Origin: Onchocerca lupi
Lineage: Eukaryota; Nematoda; Chromadorea; Rhabditida; Onchocercidae
Assembly (NCBI GenBank): GCA_028564675.1
Contig: JAOVVO010000206.1
Coordinates: 51,169-115,168, forward strand
Direction: 5' to 3'
Length of the DNA stretch: 64,000 bases
This document shows, piece after piece, positions 25,793-37,357 of this stretch. Under the pieces are notes generated by a model. The model made no database searches. It had not been told where the DNA came from and worked only from the letters and a program-made list of their open reading frames with translations. The stretch's first letter is position 1, and each line of letters opens with the position of its first letter. The translations under genes and the position numbers were made by a program.

Positions 25793-27484
25793 ATGCAATC
25801 ATCCTTAGACATTTTGGCCAATTCAAATTTTCTGGCTAAAAAGCTAATTGAATATAAATTAACTAATGCAGGCAAGGTTAACTGATTTATTGACGGAAGC
25901 AAAATTTTTCTTGGCTTTACTCAGTTATGCTTATAAATAAAATATACCAAGAATAATTTAAAATTAAAACAAATGTAAATTTTTCAGCCCTTTAAAAACT
26001 TGTCCTTCAGTCATTTTCAATAATTTTCGAAATTTATTTCTCCAAATTTATTTGCCCTTATAGTTCAATTTATTATTAATCGAAAATTGAAGGATAATTT
26101 AAAATTAAAGAAAAATCTACAAATATACCTGTTCTTCAATTGCTTATAATAATTTTCGAAATTCCTTGCTCCAAATTTATTCGCTATCATAACTTATTCC
26201 ATATCTTCTTAACAGAAAATTATAAAAATATAATTAAGTTCAAAATCAAATTAGTCACTAATTTTTAATAAATTTATTTTTTGTGTATATATTTTTACTA
26301 TAAGTAGTTTTTTTCATTAAAAAATTAAGTTTATGAATTTATAACATTCATATAACGTTAGGAAAAAATATTGTGAAGATTTTTTTATAGCTATGAAAAA
26401 AAACAAAATAAGAAAAAAAAATCATTTGTAATAACAAAAATTCATATCAAAATTCAGAAAAAAAAAAAAAAAATTTCAAGAGATGGGATATATATGATCA
26501 TAATAGGATTTTCAAGAATGTTATTTGTTTTCGTTTCATTTTTTTTTTCTTCAATTAACAAGCTTATAAGCATGAAAGAATTTGAAATATGGCCAGTAAT
26601 TTTGACGCCATTAAGCATTATTAGTCTATTAACGAGAGCAGAGAATGTGTTAATGGCAGTCATTTCAAAAATTAATTCAAAATCGCTATCTCGTTGGATA
26701 GAAATCAATAATGCTCTTAATAGATTTGATTATTGTTTGATTACTTTTACTTTACCTACTACTTACCTTTTTTTTTTTCCTTTGTGACTTTATAAGTTTA
26801 TTAATATTTATTAGATCAGTAATTTCATTTTTCAACCATTTCTTTTTAATTTCATTTTAATGAGATTGGCTAAAATTATTTTTGATAAGTACAACTCAAA
26901 TTGATTTAATAGTGATTTAATAAGAATAGCAAAATTTAATGACCGCTCATTTAATGAATAATCATTAAAATAATCAATTCTCATCAATTATTTCATAAAT
27001 TTGATAAGATTGTATTATTTTACAAAGTTCTTAAATTTCCAAATGATGAAAAAAAGGAAAAAGCAAGATAAAAAATTGAAATTAAAAAAAAATTTTCGCT
27101 CAGTATTATCACTTCTTCAATCTTTTTATTTGAATTTTGCTCTGTATCTTTTATTTTCTCTAAATTTTTCTAATGTTTTTTCATATTTTTTTCATCTACT
27201 TGGACAACTATTTCTTATAATAAATAAAATTATGAATTGAAAAAATATAACTGAAATTCAAAAGAACAAAGATTTAATTTATAAACTAATTAAAAGGAAT
27301 AAAAATTTTGATATTCTCTTGAATAATTTTTTATTGAAGCTATCTCATTTTGATATATTTTTTATAGAAACTATATTGTGTACTTTTACTTTTATAATTT
27401 AAAATAAAAATGAAATGCAAACTACAATTTGATATATTAATTGATTGTACTTCTTAGCAAAATTTCTCATGTATATTTTGTCAA
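24146..27484. other. Gene-poor AT-rich interval with one doubtful exon candidate
   Basis: Long A or T tracts dominate (for example 25760-25790, 30 T). The only stretch with exon-like composition is about 26562-26730 on the plus strand, a hydrophobic peptide containing IISLLTRAENVLMAVISKI after a T-rich tract ending in AACAAG. The overlapping minus frame is also open. No flanking exon could be joined to it. Confidence 0.45.
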
Positions 27485-27495
27485 TTCAATTTTAG
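27485..27495 (+). promoter_or_regulatory. Candidate spliced-leader acceptor of the neuropeptide-like gene
   Basis: TTCAATTTTAG ends at 27495, 18 bases before the ATG of a signal peptide, matching the usual nematode trans-splice context. Confidence 0.5.
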
Positions 27496-27513
27496 TTTAC
27501 TGGGTTGCTATAT

Positions 27514-29353
27514 ATGGCAAAAATTTTATTGACAAGTTTCTCGTTATTCGCCATTATAAGCTGTATGAATGGATCACGGATGGACAATCAATGGAAGTCT
27601 AAATCATCGATGGAATGGGTTAAATACATAGGTTATGAATTTTATAACATTTTCTTGAATTTCAATTTAAAAGCCATGAACTGAAATTCATTCAAAATTT
27701 TGCAATATGATTTTTATTTTTAAAATCTGAAAAGTATGACTTCTTAAATATAACATGATTTTATTACATTTTTTATGAATAATTCATACATTTTTGTTTC
27801 GAAAATTGAAGCAAATTATCCGTTTATAGAAAAAGTTTTATTAAAATACTGCTGAATGATACTAAAAAGAGTAAATCTTGTTAAAGACACGAAATGTTGC
27901 ATGTTTCTTCATGCATGTTTCTCCATATTTGAAAACAAATTGATCACTGATGTTTTTTGCTTGCCAATATAATAATTTTTTGAACCGAGCTAATAAAATT
28001 TCCTTTACATCTTATTTTTTCACTCAATATGGAAAAGGAAAGTTCTAAATGCTTATCCTCAATATCATACTCATTTTTCTTTTTTCTTAGATTAGTTCAA
28101 GTTTGCTAGTAATGATATTTCAGATAATTTCTAATCATACATAATATTAAATGAAAGATTAAAATTCAATATTAAGTAAGGAAATTGAAAAATTTTATCT
28201 TCCGGAAATTTATTGGAACCAATAAATGATTCATTGCTATAAGGAACACTTTTTTATTAATAACAGATGAATCCCGCTATGCATTCCCAGGCGTTGTCCA
28301 ACTAGTACGTAATAAATAAAAATGTAAATATTCGCTTGTTTAAAGTCTTAAATCTCTGAAAGCTCTTTATCGATTACTTTGGAATTTTGATATAATTATC
28401 AGAAAATATCCAACCAAATTGATTGGATTATTCCTTCCTTCGTCACTCGTATGAATACTGCTCAACTGAATTGTCGGGTTGTTGCTACCGCTGTGTAGCT
28501 TTGAACTCCAAACTGTTGCTATTGCTATGTCGATGTGAAAATTTCAAACTTGAATTTGAATTCTAACTCCAAATCATGTTCTTTTAAATCCTTTCGGGGT
28601 TCCTCTCCCTTACTTGATCTCCATCGTGTTACTTGATTCTCTTGATTGGTTAGCCTTACTTTGTTCATTTGGAATTAGAGCGTTTTGGCGGTAAACATGT
28701 TTGCCCTTTTGGCGGTAAATATGTTAATCCTTTTGGCAGCAAACATGTTTATCCTCCCTTTGAAACTATGTCGCTCCACTTATCTTTAGCACGCCTCGAA
28801 TGTAAATAGCCCTACGACATTATACTGTCGGGAAGCTATTTACATTCGAGGCTCTTCTATCATAAGAGAGGTAAAAAAAAAGTAGACATATCTATATAAG
28901 AACACGTGCCTACTCCAATGCAATGTTATATCAAATTTTCAAAGCAGTCAGTGAAGAACTTGCAAAAGTAAAAAGGAACATTTTCGTCTTTACTTATTTA
29001 GATTATGCTTTAAAAGTTTGTATAGTTAAAAGAATTAATTGAAACATAATTTTCTCGAACACTTTGTTTTAACGGATTTCGATATAACCTTCAAAATAAA
29101 CTTTTCATGCTCGAATATTCAAGTTAGAAAAAAAATCAGAATTAAAAAAATTAGAAAAAAAATTGGAATTAAAAAAAGAAAAATTATTACAAATTAGAAA
29201 AAAAATTAGAATTAAAAAAAGAAAAATTATTACATAATCATTACAGGTAATAGTCTACGTCCTGGACGACCACTAAAACGTAGCAACTACGAAGATTATA
29301 CAGATTTGAATCCAATGGATCTTGACAAGATTGAAAGTAACACGGATTTTTGA
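27514..29353 (+). CDS. Small secreted neuropeptide-like precursor
   Basis: Two exons, 27514-27631 and 29247-29353, join in phase 1 to give 74 residues. Residues 1-20 are a clear signal peptide (MAKILLTSFSLFAIISCMNG). The middle is basic and ends RPGRPLKR, with G-R and K-R sites suited to prohormone cleavage and possibly amidation. An acidic tail, SNYEDYTDLNPMDLDKIES, follows. Layout and size fit a nematode neuropeptide or small secreted peptide precursor with one main peptide between the signal and K-R. I cannot name the family. The 1.6-kb intron holds a complete copy of the dispersed inverted-repeat element and a tandem repeat just before exon 2. An additional in-phase exon in the intron is possible but was not seen. 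Confidence 0.62.
28290..29015. mobile_element. Inverted-repeat element inside the neuropeptide-like gene intron
   Basis: The left end (about 28308-28395) has ATAAATAAAAATGTAAATAT, and later TTTGGAATTTTGATATAAT. The right end (about 28885-29005) carries the same motifs inverted (ATATCAAATTTTCAAAGC, GAACATTTTCG). The interior matches 49980-50290 (CCTTCGTC-CTCGTATGAATACTG, CTCTCCCTTACTTGA). It has three successive TTTTGGCGGTAAACATGTT-like repeats (28680-28755) and an 18-bp perfect hairpin (28793-28852). No ORF of transposase type. Confidence 0.65.
28793..28852. repeat. Perfect 18-bp hairpin with inner hairpin
   Basis: The arms GCCTCGAATGTAAATAGC (28793-28810) and its exact reverse complement (28835-28852) enclose a loop with a second pair CGACA/TGTCG. 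Confidence 0.85.
29105..29240. repeat. A-rich tandem repeat just before neuropeptide-like exon 2
   Basis: The unit ATTAGAAAAAAAATTxGAAT followed by TAAAAAAAGAAAAATTATTAC occurs twice almost exactly (about 29150-29235), with a partial copy before it. Confidence 0.7.
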
Positions 29354-29785
29354 TTTTTACTTTCCTAATTAACGACAAAATATGTAAAGAATATTTTACT
29401 TAATTCATTTGAATACTTTTCTTTCTCAAATGATCTCATCAAAACAGATGGATACTTGTACTACTTAATCGGAATGTTTTTTTGGGGATTTTTTCCTTTT
29501 TTTTTTCATTTTTTTAAAAAAGAGTCTTTATCAATCATAAAATGTGAAGTTCATTTGCTTTAGAAAGTTTAAACTTATTTTCGTTCATTTGTTAACAAAA
29601 ATTTGACATTTCCGTACTTATATTATTATTAGAGAATAATATCTTTAAAGTTGTATATTTAAAAATCTAGAAAGTAAAGAAACAGTTGCATTCTCAGAAT
29701 TATGGAAAATTTTCATGAATGATTCAGAACAAATTATTCAGAAAATTGAAGAATGAATCGAGATGAGAAAAAGCACTAATTTATA

Positions 29786-30004
29786 TTATTCATTTTGAAA
29801 AATTTCTTCCAAAAATTTGCCATTTTTTACAGTTTGGATAAATGTAACCAATAACGGAATAGTTTCAGATGAAATATTCGTTGAATTTGTGCCAAAATAC
29901 GGTATTTGGCGATTAAACCGTCCCAGACGAATATTTCTACGGAATTTTACACCGTAAAAATCAAATATGAATGGATATGAATGATTATGAAAACGAGATC
30001 TCAT
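29786..30004 (-). CDS. Hypothetical short ORF, 72 aa
   Basis: The open frame starts at an ATG three bases after an ATATTAG that could act as a splice acceptor, and ends in TAA. The peptide is rich in F, R and N, with FRRNIRLGRFNRQIPYFG in the middle, and its codons look better balanced than chance ORFs here. There is no signal peptide, no family match and no linked exon. It lies between the neuropeptide-like gene (+) and the mtEF-G1 3' end (-). Confidence 0.28.
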   Translation of the reverse strand: MRSRFHNHSYPFIFDFYGVKFRRNIRLGRFNRQIPYFGTNSTNISSETIPLLVTFIQTVKNGKFLEEIFQNE

Positions 30005-30610
30005 TTACTAATATCTTTCATATCACTCATAATCCACTTTTCCTATCCTTTTTCTATTTCACAGCTGTCACATTAGTTCGCTTAACTATGACTGTTAGTG
30101 AACTATGAAATAATAAATTTAAACTCCATTGTTCATAAAACTGCATGAAAAGTTAAAAACAACAGATTCCGGATTATTCAAGGTTAATAATTGGAAAATA
30201 TAACGGGGATAAGTTCTGCTCTCAATTACTGAAACATCAACACAATTTATTGAGCAAGTATTTGTCTGAACTATGCATAATCTAATGCAAACAGAAAATA
30301 ACATAATTCATCCTCTAATCCGATAGAACAACACATGACAATAACAACAGCAACATTCAAAACTATTTCTTTGACGTTCTGTCTTCTTCAATATCACACC
30401 GATCCGATCAAGTACCCGTAACTGCAAGTTTTCAGAAATTTCCCAAATATTTGAGATTAAATGGAGCTGAGCTATTCAGATCATATCATTCTTTACTAAT
30501 AACAAATATACAGAAAAATATGAAAAAATATAAATCATAATAATTTTAATTAATTTTAAAAAATTAATATTTCTGAACAATTACATCCAATCATACTTCC
30601 TTTTCTACTT

Positions 30611-33600
30611 TTACTTCTTTTTTTTCTTATCGCCTCCCTTTCCGTCTGCTTCTTGTGCTTCTTTCCACTGTTTTATGACTTGTTGCTGGATGTCCCCGGC
30701 CAATGGCGCATATCTAAAAAATTAATCGTCGACAATTTATTTGACTCAGATGGATTGAACAAAATGATCTGGCAGCAATTAATAATTTTCTTCACGTCCA
30801 ACAAGTTGGTATACGTTCGAAGTGCAATTGCATCTATGTTAGAAGATAGTCTGTGTTGACTTCAGATTTTTTTTTTTTTTTTAACAGCCCAACTTATAAA
30901 GGTCAAAATTAAATGGATATACATTTTTAAAGTGAGAACATATTATAGAATTGTAAAAAGAGGACAAAAAAATGAGAATATAATATATTACTCATAAAAT
31001 AAGGATTTGTAATTTTTACTATTATATCTACAACTAAAAAGATCAGATTTAAAAAGACTTTTTTGAATTAGCACTTTTTTTCAACTGACGTGGTATCTAA
31101 CATTTCCAGAACATATTAACACTCATCTTTAAAATGTCATTAAATCACCGCACAGAAGTAACAAATTGTAACAGCTAAGAAAATATTAATTTTTCACTTA
31201 AATTACCTGGCGAATTCCATTACATATTCTCCTTTTCCCTTTGTCATTGTCCGTAACTTTGTCGAGTAACCGAACATGGCTCTCAGAGGAGACTAAAATT
31301 AATTGCGAATAAAAAAGAGAGAAATATTGAAAGGAAACAGTGAATCGAGCAATTAAGTTAACTTTTTGTAAGTATCCAAACAATAAACGGAATAAAAATT
31401 TAGATCGAACAGCTTTTAAATTATCAAACTCAAATTAAGATAACTTGTCTATTACTTATATACGTAATCCATTTTTTCCATGCAGTCAATTCAGAACTTC
31501 AGAAATATCTTAACTTCACCATGCGCAAACAAAAAATCTTACTTCACAAATCAGGGTTAAATAACCACCAGAAAGCGATGAATCCAACAGGATGGAACCT
31601 GATGACAGTGTATTCGATATTGAATTCTAAATGTACAATTATTTTATTGAAGGAGTTAGCTAAAAAATTAAGCAAAAAATTAAACCAAAAAATAAGCCAA
31701 GCTACCTGAAATTCCTCCGGAATAGTTATATCCACTTTCATTATAGGCTCTAATAATTTCCATTCAGCCTTCAAAAATGCTGGAAAAAAAGAATGATATA
31801 TTAAATATTATTTCAGTTTGTAACAGCTGCACTTAAAGCAGCTAATACTTATAATAAACATTAATATCCATAGCATAGCAACAAAAAGAAGGCACTGAAA
31901 AAGTTGGACTCGGTATAATGAAAATCTAATATTCATAAATAAAAAAAAAAAAAAAAAAAAAATAGTAAACAGGAATCAACGCTTTTGATTAGGTAATATA
32001 TACATCAAACGTACTGAAAAAAAAAAAAACATTTTACTAGCCTTCTCTCATCATATTTTGCATGGTATTTATCATAGCAATGTCGGTTGAATCAACTTCA
32101 TGCGTTTTACCATCCTGAAGCCGCAGTTTGATTCCAGCAATTTTGGCATGAATCAATGGACCTTCATCTAACATCGAATTGAAACCCTAAAAAATTTTTA
32201 GATTCTTTTATTTTCGAATTAATTTCACTTATGTCTTTTCTAGCTCCTGCCTATTTCCTGTTCATCTGTCCAAGTCACTTGTGATTTCTCTTAATTCATA
32301 TATACCACATATTTTATAATATTAAATCAATCATTAGATAATCATAAAGCAATGTTAAAAATTTAGCAATTAGCATGACTTACTTTTTTCAGCGGGACAA
32401 TAAGATTTTTCGGTATGTTATTCCCGATTGTTTCATCAGCAAATTCAATTTCCGTGTTGCGACTCGGCGGTAATGGTTCCATTATTCCTTCAACTTCTCC
32501 AAACTGTCCCTGACCTCCAGTTTGTTTTTTATGCCGATAATAAAATCTTAAAAGAGAGAGAGCTGATTCCGACTGCAACAAAATACAATGACAATATAAA
32601 ATATTTGAATATATTGATGTAACCATAAACTGTCTGGAAACCGAAATAAATTATAAATAAATAATCAATTATTGTATTAATCGTGATTCACCATCTATAA
32701 ATTTCATCTTCCCCTCCCATCACTAAGTACATTTCTAATCCTTACCTTTATCCCCCATCCCTCCGCTTTAGTTTTAATAATAATACATTGTTACTTATGC
32801 TCATGTATTGTATCTTCATACAATAATCCTATCCCTACTTCACTGAAAACCTCTCCTTTTCCTCCAAAAAGGGTTTATATTAACAAGGATCATTCTTCTT
32901 TTGGACTCGACTTCACCAGCCCGATTTCCTGCTGTTCCTACTTCCCTTAAGAAAAACATTTTTTTATTGATTGGTTACATTGTATTCTCGACTAAATTAA
33001 TTTCTGTCTAATTCTATAATTAATACCGAATAAAGATATTCACTATCGACTCTTCGCATTTGTCGGTTAATTACCTGAGTTGATTGCAACAAAAAAGGAA
33101 ATATTCCCTAACATATTTTCTAAGAAGTTTCCGAAAATTCCCAACATGAACACAATGTAAAAGAAATGCAAGAAAACAATAAGTATTTCCGAATAAATTT
33201 CAAAATTCTTTAACTAATAATCGAATACAACATTTTCTTATGTGATGAATGAAAACTAAGATTACTTGTATGGTTTTGCAAGAGTTTCGCGGTAAGCAAC
33301 CGTTGGTGCGCCTAGTAGAACAGGACAATTAAACTCGTTTTTCATGCGTTGAGCATAGATTTCCTGAAAAAAATAGGACAGAAAATGAATCAAAAATAGC
33401 AAAGATAAAATTATTGAAGTGAAAAAATTAGAATGTTCACAGTATTGTTCACCAAATGCAATTCGCCCATTCCAGATACTACTGTTTCTCGCGCTTCTGT
33501 ATTATATTCCTTACGGAATGTTGGATCTTCCTTAGTGAAGCGATTTAAAGCTTTCATAAATTTATCACCATCTTTATTGTTTACGCACCGAATAGACATC

Positions 33601-36600
33601 GAAATTACTGGTTCCGGAATATGCATTGATTCCTGAAAAATATAATTCTTAAGATTATCATCAAAAGACATGACAGTGGAACAATATTTTCCGTTACATT
33701 TGATTTTTTAACTATAATGACGCACAATCAAACAAGAAAACAAACTTACACAATAGACTTCGTAATCATTCTCGCCACAGAATGTTTCACCCGAGAAACA
33801 TTCTAGGCCATATGTGGCACAAATATCACCAGCAAATGCAGCATCGATTTCCTGTATTAAAAATAAAAGTTTTTAAGGAAAAGTTAACATAAAAATTTTC
33901 TAAGACCAGTTTCATCTAAAAAAAAAATTAAATTTTACCTGCAATGAATTAGCATGTATCCGTACTAATTTTTGAACGCGTACTTTTCTATTATCTTTCG
34001 AAGCATAAATGGTATCACCGCGACAGATCTGGCCTTGATATACACGAAAATAAGTTAACTGTCCGAATTTTCCAGCCTATAAAACATAAACTATACGGTA
34101 ATATTCATATTTCTAAAACATGTTGTAAAAAAAAGAAAAGGGAAGAAAGATAGAGACTAATTTGAAAATAATACTGAAGAAATTAATCAATTATCCAAAA
34201 GCAGAGAATTTGACCTCTAGTTTGAATGCAAGACCAACAAACGGCTGATTGTTGCTGCGCTCTGGATTCAGTACAATTTGTTCCTCTTTTCCAGTTCTAG
34301 AAAACAAAGATATTTTATCAAACAGCTTAACAATTTAAATATTTAAAGAAACAAAGAAGTCAAAACCATATAAAGTGTGGTTCACGAAAAATTCAAAAAT
34401 AAATTAATGAAAAGTTGAAAATGAAAATAAAAGCTAAAAACTTCAAAGTTATAATTCTATAATTTATTTTCGATACTTGAAATTTCATAAATATTTACAT
34501 TTTGTTTAATATTGAAGCTCGATTCACCACTTCTGATGGATTGGGCAAATACTGGACAATAGCATCAATCATCGTTTGAACGCCTTTATTTTTTAAGGCA
34601 CTGCCAACAAACATAGGTATAAAAGTTCTCTTGATTGCAGCTCGACGAATGGCTTCATGAATCTGACTTGGAGTTGGCGTAATATCACCAAGCCATTGTT
34701 CCGCAATAAGATCATCGCCATTTGCAAGATGTTCTGTAACTTTATGGTGCAAGAAAACATCATTGAAGATGTGTTTAGGTCAACAGAATCAATTAGCTAA
34801 CAACATCTTATTCCTTATTTGAAAGATCCTAAGATGAAAAACACGATAGTACAAAAGGAAATCATAAATCACATTAACGAGCAACTTATAGAAGTTTAAA
34901 TGCGTAGAGTCCACCCTAAATTAAAAACATTGCTGGATTTTTACACAAGAAAAGTTGAAATTGCAAAATTATTTCTTCTTTTCTAACTCACTATCTTACA
35001 ATACAAAAACAAAACACGAAATTAAAAAAAAAAAAACATGTATATATGAAAAAAAAATTTAAAAAAGAAATTAAAAATTGCAAGATTACAACATTTGGCT
35101 GAATGATTATATAAGGCACAGCCAAAAACTAATCGTTTACCTATTAATTCTTGACGCATATCTTTTGCTTGCATTCGTAATTCAGTCGGTATTTCATCCC
35201 TTCTTAACACACTTCCATCAGAATCTTCGTTATACACTGCTTGCTCCTCGATAAGATCTATGATACCCTAAACGTAAGAAATAAAGCATATAGTAGCAGA
35301 TATTCCATAACTTGAATCTTGAGTCTAATAAAACAATGCCTTTTCTGTCCACAGAACAACAAATAAGCCTGACAGCTCATCGTTTCCCATGATCAATCAA
35401 AGATGACTCATTAAAAACCATGATGAACCATCTTTGATTGATTATGAGAAGCGATCACTTAATGTTGTGTTTGGGAATAATTTTATACCAAGAAAATATC
35501 GACTTCCTTCCGAAAGTCTATATGTTGTACAAATAATCTATTAAACAGATAAACCTTGAAGTCTTGTTCTTTCCCGATCGGAATTTGCAACAAAGCTGCA
35601 TTATGCTTTAACTTTGTTCGCATATCGTTTAATGCCCTGAAAAAAATCACAATATATTATAACTCAATACTTAAATATCGTACACAACATTAAAGAAACA
35701 ATACTTGAATGGATTTGCACCGGTTCGATCCAGTTTGTTGATAAATGTAATAAATGGCACATTGTAGCGTTCTAATTGTCTATTGACAGTAAATGTCTGA
35801 CTTTGTACTCCTCCAACACCACAAAGTACTAACACAGCTCCATCCAGTACACGTAAAGCTCGTTCAACTTCCACCGTGAAATCAACATGCCCTAATTTCA
35901 TCACGTTAATGAAATATATAGAATATATAATTTTAATTCAAAATATAAGCTTAAAAAAATGTAATTTGTACAAAGATTCTTAATTACACATATAGAAATG
36001 AAAAACCTGGAGTGTCAATAATATTGATATTAACACCATTCCAATCGACATAAGTTGCAGCTGATTGAATAGTAATCCCTCTTTCTCTTTCCAAATCCAT
36101 AAAATCCATTGTTGCTCCAATTTCATCTTTTCCTTTTACCTAAAATGAATTTACCGTATTTTATTTTTCTTTCTCTACTTGTTCACAAAAACCAATGTTT
36201 CATGTTCAAAATATGTTTGAAAGTACTGAATATTCAATCTATTACGCTTTCATGTCATGATAACATGAAACAGAGATATGTTAAAAATAAATCTGCTTCA
36301 TGTTATCATGAGACGAAATACTGATTTCTGTAGATTCCTAACAATCCAAAAAATGCTGAATTTTTGATTAACATAATACTTCATGCATTTCTTTAATCCG
36401 ACCCGCATAATACAAAATTCTTTCCGTTACAGTAGTCTTCCCAGAATCAATATGAGCAGATATACCTGAAATTTCATAAAATTGAAAAACTGAAAAGTCA
36501 TGTCAATCTGCTGAATGTACGGTATAATTTTCTTCGGAAAAAGTAAACTACATGAAAATAAAAGCAACCTATATTCCGGATTTTTTCCACTGGTTTTATT

Positions 36601-36892
36601 CGGTAGGCAGGAATAGGATCGGTTTGTGCCGTAACTAAATTCCTCCAATTCACAATAAGCTGCAAATATAATACTAACCTATTACATGAAGACTTCTTCA
36701 GGATTCGGTTACATAGACCACTTTGAGTAAATTTTGCAATGCGCAGAAAACCAAAAAATAGCAGGACGCAATAGCCTCGAATTTCAAGAAATCACATGAA
36801 ACCATATTAAAATTTGATAAGGTAAAAAATTAAATAACTAATCTTACTGATTTGAGATCTAGCGGAAGACATCTGCTTCGATTTAGTACCAT
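30611..36892 (-). CDS. gfm-1: Mitochondrial elongation factor G1 (mtEF-G1)
   Basis: Nineteen exons (minus), from 36892-36848, 36659-36569, 36465-36380, 36139-36007 and 35891-35705 on through 35636-35555, 35267-35141, 34733-34499, 34296-34215, 34076-33939, 33851-33750, 33632-33453, 33363-33266, 32546-32384, 32186-32042, 31779-31706, 31626-31543, 31292-31207 and 30713-30611: 746 residues against 751 in human GFM1. The GTPase translocates the mitochondrial ribosome. Visible: an Arg-containing N-terminus suited to import, P-loop AHIDSGKTT (49-57), switch I RERGITI, DTPGH (116-120), NKLD (170-173), domain II, domain IV YRHKKQTGGQGQFGEVEG, and domain V LLEPIMKV and MFGYSTKLRTMTKGKGEY. The C-tail is Lys-rich. 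The intron after 32042 needs a GC donor. It may be the downstream gene of an operon with ZW10. Confidence 0.97.
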
Positions 36893-37357
36893 TATTAATC
36901 GTTGTCTTTAATTCCTAATATGGTGTATTTATTTACGTAATAGTTGCAGTATCATTCAGTAAACCTGGAATAGTGTACACGGAATCATAATCCCAGCTAT
37001 TTTACAAAACATTGAGAGATATCCATCCTTCTTCAAATTTAAAACCATGTAAAGGAACGTTTTAACCATCCTTTTTTTTTCCAAAACATTAAAAAAAAAT
37101 GTATATAACACCTTGCCCTTCACTAAATAAACGGATAACAAATATACATTGTTGATAAAGCGATGCACTGCAAATAGAAAATTGTTTAGCGGTAGTCACA
37201 GAAATTAAAAGTTTATTTTAAAACTAAATATACAGGGTAATTCAATTCATCAGAAACAGCTTCCTATTACAAAATACATCAAAACGAATATTTAATCATT
37301 TTCTGAGCCTCCTAAAATAATACAATAATTTTCCTGAGATCTTCATCGACAGTTAAA
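36893..37357. other. 465-bp gap between ZW10 stop and mtEF-G1 start
   Basis: This short same-strand gap has no other gene. A CATATTAG acceptor-like site on the minus strand lies about 20 bases before the mtEF-G1 ATG. The ORF at 36956-37168 is chance-like. Confidence 0.5.

Noticed and set aside
27001..27240. 79-aa plus-strand ORF with hydrophobic end
   Set aside because: Poly-lysine and Phe/Leu content follows from A and T tracts; no family signal and no upstream exon in phase.
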